From the NCBI RefSeq assembly GCF_014636235.1, contig NZ_BMDZ01000055.1:1-38836 (forward strand): a stretch of 38,836 nt of DNA, in the 5' to 3' direction. A model generated the notes under the pieces. That model was not told the DNA's origin, made no database searches, and worked only from the letters and a program-made list of their open reading frames with translations. Position numbers and translations under genes: made by a program. The stretch comes from Tistrella bauzanensis (GTDB lineage: Bacteria; Pseudomonadota; Alphaproteobacteria; Tistrellales; Tistrellaceae). Below, in pieces: positions 33,229 through 38,836 of this stretch (positions are counted from its first letter, which is position 1; each line of letters begins with the position of its first letter).

Positions 33229-33737
33229 CCGAGACCGTGGCCCTGCCGGCCGATCTGGACGCACGGGTGCACCGGTTTCTGACGGCGGCCTGCGCCCGCA
33301 ATCTCAGGCTGGCCACCGCCGAAAGCTGCACCGGCGGGTTGCTGGCATCGCTGTTCACCGATGTGCCGGGCTGTTCGCACGCCTTTGAACGGGGCTTCGT
33401 GGTCTATAGCAACGCCGCCAAGCACGAACTTCTGGGCGTGCCGCAGGCACTGCTGGACGATCCGGGGCCGGTGTCGGAACCGGTGGCGCGGGCGCTGGCC
33501 GAAGGCGCGCTGGCGCGGGCGATCGCGGATATCGCGGTCGCCACCACCGGCTTCGCCGGCGCCGGCGCACCCGGCGACGAACCCGGTCTGGTGCATGTGG
33601 CGGTGGCGGCCCGCAACCGCCCGACCTGCCATCGCCGCGTCAACTTCCCTGAAACCGATCGCGGCGGTGTGCGGCTGCGGGCCGTGGAATTGTCGCTGGA
33701 TCTGTTGGAGGAGGTGCTGGACGGGTGGGGGCGATAG
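33225..33737 (+). CDS. pncC: CinA C-terminal domain protein, nicotinamide-nucleotide amidohydrolase type
   Basis: A 170-aa single-domain protein corresponding to the C-terminal half of CinA (PncC). PncC hydrolyses nicotinamide mononucleotide to nicotinate mononucleotide in pyridine nucleotide recycling. The catalytic Ser is in TAESCTGGLL (Ser34), and the VVYSNAAKHELLGV stretch and TTGFAGAGAPGDEPGLVHV loop are typical, though many family members have GP at GxAGPGG. Stand-alone domains of this size are usual in alphaproteobacteria. It is coupled by ATGA overlap to the preceding short gene, which gives that cluster its only recognisable enzyme. Confidence 0.85.
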   Translation: MTETVALPADLDARVHRFLTAACARNLRLATAESCTGGLLASLFTDVPGCSHAFERGFVVYSNAAKHELLGVPQALLDDPGPVSEPVARALAEGALARAIADIAVATTGFAGAGAPGDEPGLVHVAVAARNRPTCHRRVNFPETDRGGVRLRAVELSLDLLEEVLDGWGR

Positions 33738-33773
33738 AGGAATTTCCGTTTGCCCTGGCTCACGAAAATTTCT

Positions 33774-34007
33774 CTAACTTATTGTTTCAGGTAGAATCTT
33801 CGCGTGCCGGATGGTGCCGGCGAAGGCCAGCACGAACCCGATCGAGAGCACGAGCACGGTGGTCGGCGCCGGCGCGCTGTCGACGAAGAACGACAGATAG
33901 ACGCCGAGCAGCGATCCGGCGACGGCGATGCCGGTGGCGAGGAGCAGCATGGTGCTGAACCGGCGCGTCAGAAGGAAGGCGATGGCGCCAGGGGCGATGA
34001 GCATGGC
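33774..34007 (-). pseudogene. Metal ABC transporter permease, C-terminal fragment
   Basis: Only the last 76 or so residues of an ABC-3 family (SitD/ZnuB-type) permease remain. They begin at [16 protein letters not shown], which normally lies far inside the protein, and contain GSLLGVYLSFFVDSAPAPTTVLVLSIGF. The upstream end joins directly to the ATPase gene remnant at about 34005-34012. The rest of this permease and any permease before it are deleted. It cannot form a channel. Confidence 0.82.
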
Positions 34008-34699
34008 GCCGGGACACTGCCCAGATTATGGGTCGAGATCAGCATGACGCGGCCCTCGTCGCGCAGCGCGCGCAGCAGCCGGATGATCTGGTCCTCGGTC
34101 TTGACGTCGACACCGGTGAAGGGCTCGTCGAGCAGGATGACCCGGCTGTCCTGGGCCAGCGCCCTGGCGAGAAACACGCGCTTTTTCTGGCCGCCGGAAA
34201 GCTCGCCGATCTGGCGCTTGCGGAACGCTGTCATGTCGACCCTGGCGAGCGCCGCCGCGACCGCCTCGCGGTCGGCCGCTCTGGGCCGGCGCATCATGCC
34301 CATCCGGCCATAGCGGCCCATCATGACCACATCCTCGACCAGCACCGGAAAATTCCAGTCGACCTCCTCGGCCTGCGGCACATAGGCGATCAGGTTGCGG
34401 CGCATCGCCGCGCCGACCGGCATGTCGAGCACCCTGATATCGCCGCGGGCGAGCCGGACGAAACCCATGATCGCCTTGAACAGGGTCGATTTTCCGGCGC
34501 CGTTCACCCCCACCAGCGCGGTGATGGTGCCGGTGGGGATCTGGAAACTGGCATCGCGGAGCGCGGTATGACCATCGCGATAGGTGACGGTGGCGCCGGT
34601 CACCGTGATGCCAGATTCTGTGATACCCGATCCCATGGCATCCGGTCCCGCCACATCCGGCCCCGCTTCGGCCATGGCCGCCGCAGCTTGCGCGTTCAT
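33968..34699 (-). pseudogene. Metal ABC transporter ATPase (SitB-type), C-terminus lost
   Basis: The first roughly 230 residues are a good SitB/YfeB-type ATPase of a manganese/iron importer: Walker [10 protein letters not shown] (64-72), the family stretch [25 protein letters not shown], signature LSGGQKKR, Walker [13 protein letters not shown] and the switch His in [11 protein letters not shown]. Just after that the frame enters permease sequence out of frame and ends in unrelated residues (from about 34012 leftwards). Some 60 or more C-terminal residues of the family are missing. All nucleotide-binding motifs remain, but the permeases are gone, so the system is dead. It overlaps the binding-protein stop by 4 bases. 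Confidence 0.82.
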
Positions 34700-34836
34700 G
34701 GCATCAACCCCCTGGCGATGGTGTCCGACGTGACGCGGAGCAGGTCGATATAGCTGGGCACCGGGCCATCGGCTTCGGTCAGCGAGTCGACATGGAGCAC
34801 GCCGCCATATCTGGCGCCGGTTTCCCGTGCCACTTG
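34696..34836 (-). pseudogene. Metal-binding periplasmic protein (SitA/ZnuA-type), C-terminal fragment
   Basis: The last 46 codons are the C-terminal end of a manganese/zinc binding protein (cluster A-I): [19 protein letters not shown], then [15 protein letters not shown]. Upstream of about 34836 the frame continues, but the residues no longer fit the family; that DNA belongs to the transposon side. The mobile element has therefore separated or deleted the first five sixths of the gene. The stop overlaps the ATPase start, as in intact sit operons. Confidence 0.75.
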
Positions 34837-34891
34837 GCCTAATCGGCCCGAAGCTGCGATTTTGGCCAAGTTGCGGAACAAGTGTAGAACA

Positions 34892-35317
34892 TCATGACTT
34901 GCTCTGGGCTTGCAGCAACATGGCGACGTTTTCGGCGGTAAATTTGAAGCCCCGGCGGTCGGGAATGCGTTCGGCGGAGATAGGATATCGCGGCCGCTTG
35001 GGATCGATGCCGGTGATCCGGAACCGTTCGCTTCCGGTACTAAACTCGCGTCCGAGGTCCGAGGGAGCCAATCCGTAGCGTGCGGCCAGAAACTCGAACA
35101 TGTCCTTCTCGAGATTGAATGCCGTGCCGTCGGAAGCGGGAACGCTGACACGGAACACGGGCTCGAAGGCAAACCCAGAGTCCAAGCCACGCCATCCGGC
35201 GCTCTCGATGACCAGCCCATGGTCCGCGGCGATTTTTTGACAAGCCTCGAGCATGCGGGATTGGACTTCTTCGCAGGCTGCGGGGATCAGGCGGGTTATG
35301 TGCTTGCCTTTGCTCAT
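34892..35317 (-). CDS. Uncharacterised protein of the Tn3-type element
   Basis: A 141-aa mixed-charge, soluble protein with no hydrophobic segment and no motif I recognise. It starts basic (SKGKHITR), has an alpha-helical first part, and later stretches FNLEKDMFEFLAARYGL and RGFKFTAENVAMLLQAQ. The start overlaps the resolvase stop by 4 bases (ATGA), so it is made with the resolvase and is probably part of the element rather than of the host. Function unknown; an accessory role in transposition or target control is one possibility. Confidence 0.7.
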   Translation of the reverse strand: MSKGKHITRLIPAACEEVQSRMLEACQKIAADHGLVIESAGWRGLDSGFAFEPVFRVSVPASDGTAFNLEKDMFEFLAARYGLAPSDLGREFSTGSERFRITGIDPKRPRYPISAERIPDRRGFKFTAENVAMLLQAQSKS

Positions 35318-35865
35318 TCTGGTTCGCCTTTCCGCGCCTGGTAGACAGTTCCACGCGAGATGCCAAGATCGCGTGCGATCCGTGTCGGGCCGTGGCCCTC
35401 TTCCAGTCGGCGTATGATTTCAGCGCGGTCGATCTTCGGTGGCCGGCCTTTGTAGACGCCACGCTTTTTGGCGATGGTAATCCCCTCGGCCTGGCGCTCG
35501 CGCCGCAGATTGGTCTCGAACTCGGCAAAGACGCCGAGCATGTCAAAGAAGGCCTTGCCGGCGGCGGTCGAGGTGTCGACGGGCTGCTCGGTCGCGAACA
35601 AGTGCGCACCTTTGGCTTTGAGCCTGTCCACGATCACCTGAAGATCGCGCAGTGATCTGGCCAGCCGGTCGATGCGGGTGACGACGAGCGTCTCGCCGGC
35701 ATGGATGAAGTCGAGAATCGTGTTGAGCTGCGGGCGGCCTGCCAGCGAGGCGCCGCTCTTCTGTTCCTCGCGAATGACGTCGCAGCCGGCGGTCTTGAGC
35801 GCGGCGATTTGCGCGGCAAGGTTCTGGTCGGTGGTGGAGGTGCGCGCGTATCCGATGCGGGTCAT
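35314..35865 (-). CDS. tnpR: Serine resolvase of a Tn3-family transposon
   Basis: A 183-aa small serine recombinase. The nucleophile is Ser10 in YARTSTTDQN. Active-site arginines include Arg64 and Arg67 in VVTRIDRLARSL, and the GRPPK hinge near residue 140 leads to a C-terminal helix-turn-helix (GPTRIARDLGISRGTVYQA). It resolves cointegrates at the res site; a candidate res lies immediately upstream. Length is that of TnpR (about 185 aa). ATG 35865 begins the conserved TRIGYAR start. Confidence 0.92.
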   Translation of the reverse strand: MTRIGYARTSTTDQNLAAQIAALKTAGCDVIREEQKSGASLAGRPQLNTILDFIHAGETLVVTRIDRLARSLRDLQVIVDRLKAKGAHLFATEQPVDTSTAAGKAFFDMLGVFAEFETNLRRERQAEGITIAKKRGVYKGRPPKIDRAEIIRRLEEGHGPTRIARDLGISRGTVYQARKGEPE

Positions 35866-35871
35866 GCAAAC

Positions 35872-36001
35872 TGTTCATTTTGGGTGTGCCAACGCGTAGC
35901 TTCGTTCAATATCCCATTCTGGGCCCAAAATAAACATGGCTTAGCGGCTGCGGCGTGTTCATTGCCGTTGTGCTGGCCGGGTATACCCAAATTGGAACAC
36001 G
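35872..36001. promoter_or_regulatory. Candidate res site of the Tn3-type element
   Basis: The 154 bases between tnpR and the upstream gene are A/T-richer and full of repeats. TGTTCATTTTGGG (35872-35884) has a near-perfect inverted partner, CCCAAAATAAACA (35924-35936). CGTGTTC (35954-35960) has a perfect inverted partner, GAACACG (35995-36001). TGTTCATT occurs twice in direct orientation (35872 and 35956). Repeated half-sites just upstream of tnpR are what a res site with several resolvase-binding sub-sites looks like; sub-site limits are not resolved. Confidence 0.6.
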
Positions 36002-36019
36002 ACCATCAGTTGCGGGCAG

Positions 36020-36916
36020 TCAATTACGCCGTCTTCGTGGTTTCAGCTTTCTGGTAACTTCCGCCAGCCACACGATTGCGCCGGGAGTGGCCTGCCAGGC
36101 CTTGCCGTTTTCCTCGACGTAGTCAGCTGCCTCGTCTTCACCGCCTATGGTGATGTATCCATCCGTGGAGGCGACGAGAGGCTGCTTGCCGGACAGGACG
36201 CCCGGCACATGGCTGTTCGCGAGCCAGGCCTCCTCGGCAAGCTTCCCGGCATCCGGATCGTTTTCACGAAAGGCAAGAAGGGCCCGCGTGTAGAGCCATG
36301 CAGCAGCGCAATCGTCTTCGTACTGTTTGAGCAGCTTCCTCAGGGCCTTGATGTCGTCGCGTGCCAGCAAATGCCCGGCCAGCACGTAGCGGATGCCCTG
36401 ATTGTCATTCGGATTGAGCTCGAGCATCTCGTGATAATGGTCGATGGCCTCCTGATGCCGACCAAGCCGCCAGAGTACGGCGGCAAGACCTGCTCGTGCC
36501 CGCATGTAGGGGCGCGTCTCGAGAAAACCCCAGAAGTGACCGGCATATTCCTCGAACCCTTCCGGTCGGAGCGCCTCTTCTCCGGCCTCGACGCCCTTCT
36601 GGTAGCAATCCAGCATTTCCTCGACGGAGTTGGCCTCTTCCTCCGCGAGCAACACATAAGCGTCGGCGCACAACGGCGAGATTTTGAGCGCTTTCCTGGC
36701 CAGCGCGATACGCTTGCTGCGACTGGTCGCTTCCCAGGCCTCATACATGACGTCTTGCGCGGCGTCGGTCGGGTCGCTCCCACGTTGTCCGCCGAAAAGA
36801 CCTGTCATGAACCCCTCCATGCCGCGCCGGTCCGGCATCGGAGGCAGAGTATTGTTATTTTCCGGCTGCTTGGATTTCGCCACGGCCTTCTTTCGGGGCT
36901 TCTTCGATACAGGCAT
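36020..36916 (-). CDS. TPR-like protein related to the ST7 family
   Basis: A 298-aa soluble protein. The N-terminus is Lys-rich (KKPRKKAVAKSK), then helical repeats: KRIALARKALKISPLCADAYVLLAEE, AGLAAVLWRLGRHQEAIDHY, and MLELNPNDNQGIRYVLAGHLL. The pattern matches bacterial members of the ST7/tetratricopeptide group, including ETRPYMRARAGL and the late TPGAIVWL. A scaffold or protein-binding role is typical; no catalytic residues are seen. AAGGGGA precedes ATG 36916, and it follows tnpA by only 21 bases, so it is a passenger in the transposase operon, between tnpA and res. Function in the element is unknown. Confidence 0.7.
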   Translation of the reverse strand: MPVSKKPRKKAVAKSKQPENNNTLPPMPDRRGMEGFMTGLFGGQRGSDPTDAAQDVMYEAWEATSRSKRIALARKALKISPLCADAYVLLAEEEANSVEEMLDCYQKGVEAGEEALRPEGFEEYAGHFWGFLETRPYMRARAGLAAVLWRLGRHQEAIDHYHEMLELNPNDNQGIRYVLAGHLLARDDIKALRKLLKQYEDDCAAAWLYTRALLAFRENDPDAGKLAEEAWLANSHVPGVLSGKQPLVASTDGYITIGGEDEAADYVEENGKAWQATPGAIVWLAEVTRKLKPRRRRN

Positions 36917-36937
36917 TTCTACATCCCCTTCGATGGG

Positions 36938-38756
36938 TCACGCCGCTTGTTTCTGCTCGAAATCGATCCGGCGATCCAGATCGAGATCGAAGCGGCCATA
37001 AGGATTGACATGGCCGTAGATCAGCGGGGTCAGGCCACGATAGTCTTCCGGCGTCAGCCGCGCCGCCCATTGCGGCTCGCTCAGTACAGACTGCATCATG
37101 CGCGTGTTCACATAAACCAGCGATGCCTGCAACAAATGCAGGGCCAGCGCTGAGATCTCCTGATCCTCCAGCCGGTTGGTGGCGATTTCGCCGCCCTTGC
37201 CGAAGAACACGAAGCTGGTGGCGCTGTTCCAGTTTTCGACCACGTTGAGGCCTTCGTGGATTTCGCGGCGAAACGACTCGTGACGCAGATACCGGCACAG
37301 GAAGATCGTCTTGATAGCCCGGCCAAGCTCGGCGAGTGCCTTGTAGGTCGGGTGCATCACCTCGGCGCGGGCAAAGCGACGCAGGATCGCTTCCGGATCG
37401 GCGATCCCGCTGTGCATGGCGGCGGCATATTTGACCATCTCGTCATATTGTTGCTCGATCTCCTCCCAGTTGATGATGCTGGAAAGAACCGGAAGCAGGT
37501 TGGGCAACTCAGCCCGCAGGCCTGCATATGGCAGCGCCAGTTTCTGCCGGGCGATCGCTTTCAGGCGCGGGGCGAGCTCAAATCCGAGCAGGTGACAGAA
37601 GGCGAAGCCGACGGCGCTTTGGCCATGGCTGTCGACATATTGCCTTTGGATCTCCATGTCGGTGCAATGCCGCAGCACGCCCTTGATCATCGATGCGACC
37701 TCCGAGGACGAACAGCGCTTGAGCTGCGAGAAAATGCAGGTCGAACCTTTTTCGACATGCCAGTAGATCATCACGCCGCGTCCGCCATAGCGGACATGCC
37801 ATTCGGTCATCACATTGCCGTCCCAAGCGCCGAACTTCTTTGAGTCCGACGCGCAGGCCGTGCCGGCCTCGCCCCAGATGGCGGTGTTGCGGATCGCCAG
37901 CGTCGCATTGGCGACGCGCCCGCAGGCCGCCTCCAGCGCGTCGCGATGGATGAAGCGCCGTCCGACATGAAGTAGTTCCTCGTAGCTGACATCCGGGCAT
38001 CCGGCTGCGACGCGCTTCAGACCGGCATTCGTGCCCAATCCGTAAAGGCACAAGATCAGGCGTCGATCGAGCGCACCGCGGGAAAGCGTCACGCGGGAGG
38101 CCGATGTTTCAAAGGCGTCCAGAAAGCCGGTGTCGAGCGCCGTCTCCTTCAAGACATCCAGCAGTTCCGTCATCGGCCAGCGCCGCCCGATCTCGGTCTT
38201 GACCGATTGAAGGCCCTGCGGTTCCGGCAGCGGCTGGAATGGCGTGATCGAGATGCGGTTTTCGCCACGCCAGAGAATGCGCACCTTGTCGTTGCGCGGG
38301 ATTTCGGCGTTCAGCAGCCGCAGTTCCCGCTCGAGCTCGGCCCGGATCTGGTGCGTGAAGGTCCGCGCGTCCGGCGTCAGGTTCAGGGCACCATAGTAGG
38401 CCGCGCGCCTAGCCTCGAAATCCTTGGGCAGATCATCATCCGGATTGCGATAGCGATCCGCGCCGACTACCCAGATTTCCTTCGCCCGGATGCGGTCACG
38501 CAACTGGCTGAGCACACAGAGTTCATAGCTGATCCGGTTGATGCGCCCGTCCTTGCCGATGATCGCGCTGCGCCATTTCGGCGGGATGACACCCTCGATC
38601 GGCACGCCATTCCGCGGCACGGCGCGGCATCCGGTATCGAAAGCTCGCCTGATCCAGTCCAATGCCTCCAGCACCGGCCGATGCACAGCGTTGTTCGAAC
38701 GAAATTCCAGAACCGAAAGCAGCCTCGGCAGGATTCTTCTATAGTGATTGGCATAG
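36938..38756 (-). pseudogene. tnpA: Tn3-family transposase TnpA, N-terminal part cut off
   Basis: The frame covers about 606 residues of the C-terminal part of a Tn3-type transposase (full length about 970-1000). Catalytic acids are visible: the first Asp in SDSKKF (around 37846), the second in YVDSHGQS (around 37633), and the Glu region [22 protein letters not shown] towards the end. The family start [11 protein letters not shown] (around 38680) is preceded in frame by [22 protein letters not shown], so family sequence continues beyond the ATG at 38686, up to 38756. There it meets the 19-bp insertion sequence end, so about 370-400 N-terminal residues are absent. The element can probably not transpose by itself. 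Confidence 0.88.
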
Positions 38757-38836
38757 GAGCCTGTTGCAGAATGGGTCTTCGGAATGTGTCGCGATCGCAG
38801 TGAGATCCGCCCTTGAGCCTGCGGCCGGCGCCTGAT
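38757..38836. mobile_element. Insertion sequence end, partial (cut by window edge)
   Basis: Starts with GAGCCTGTTGCAGAATGGG (38757-38775), the exact reverse complement of 62-80, and continues to the right as unrelated DNA. Left of it tnpA is intact family sequence; right of it the frame happens to stay open to the edge but no longer matches TnpA. This is the second terminal inverted repeat. If both belong to the same IS type, the copies flanking the window lie in the same orientation. Family not assigned. Confidence 0.6.

Noticed and set aside
34836-35220. Long minus-strand frame ending in the binding-protein fragment, read as one fused gene
   Set aside because: Only the last 46 residues fit a metal-binding protein; the rest is antiparallel or out-of-frame reading of the 141-aa transposon gene.
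38757-38836. tnpA frame staying open to the window edge
   Set aside because: The residues after the 19-bp repeat do not resemble TnpA and the repeat matches the other edge, so the open frame looks accidental.
1-38836. CRISPR arrays, tRNA or rRNA genes, phage structural genes, toxin-antitoxin pairs
   Set aside because: Looked for by eye on both strands; no regular spacer repeats, no recognisable RNA gene and no such protein families were seen.

Overview
The window is GC-rich (by eye about 65-68 % G+C) DNA from a proteobacterium. The gene content fits an alphaproteobacterium with a large catabolic and transport repertoire: GGDEF protein, DUF3008-type small protein, Mrr nuclease, AAHS-type aromatic acid symporter, two Liv-type importers and a sit-type metal transporter remnant. 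A Rhodospirillales genus such as Tistrella is a guess only.

Layout. (1) 1-80 and 38757-38836 carry an identical 19-bp sequence in inverted orientation. Both look like ends of insertion sequences; the left one cuts a diguanylate cyclase gene and the right one cuts a Tn3-family transposase. (2) 1360-4331 holds an alpha-methylacyl-CoA racemase, an Mrr restriction endonuclease and a Pro-rich protein with a C-terminal membrane anchor. (3) 4353-11891 is a compact salicylate/gentisate-type aromatic catabolic island: fumarylpyruvate hydrolase-like FAH protein, IclR regulator, FAD ferredoxin reductase, Rieske oxygenase large and small subunits, Rieske ferredoxin, gentisate 1,2-dioxygenase and AAHS symporter. 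The logic is uptake of an aromatic acid, 5-hydroxylation to gentisate, ring opening, then cleavage to central metabolites. No maleylpyruvate isomerase is present here. (4) 12049-24706 has a VOC protein and an AraC-type regulator divergent from a ten-gene run: Liv-type binding protein, two permeases, two ATPases, an SCP2-type thiolase, two acyl-CoA ligases, a second SCP2/SCPx-type thiolase and an SDR. It reads as an import, CoA activation and thiolysis system for an unidentified carboxylic acid. (5) 24783-31883 (minus strand) is a second Liv-type importer, with a GntR/FCD regulator at the front and an amidase as last gene, suggesting uptake and hydrolysis of an amide. (6) 32051-33737 has five very short hydrophilic proteins followed by a CinA C-terminal (PncC-type) amidohydrolase. 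(7) 33774-34836 is a wrecked sit/mnt-type metal ABC transporter, with an internal deletion between ATPase and permease and a binding protein cut at its N-terminus. (8) 34892-38756 is a Tn3-family element with an uncharacterised 141-aa protein, a tnpR serine resolvase, a candidate res site, an ST7/TPR-like passenger and the C-terminal part of tnpA.

Most starts are supported by clear Shine-Dalgarno sequences, and many neighbours overlap by the 4-nt ATGA arrangement. Regulatory candidates seen directly are divergent promoters with overlapping -10 boxes at 7191-7238, two direct repeats 21 bp apart in front of the AraC gene, a palindrome in front of the GntR gene, and hairpins between binding-protein and permease genes in both importer operons.
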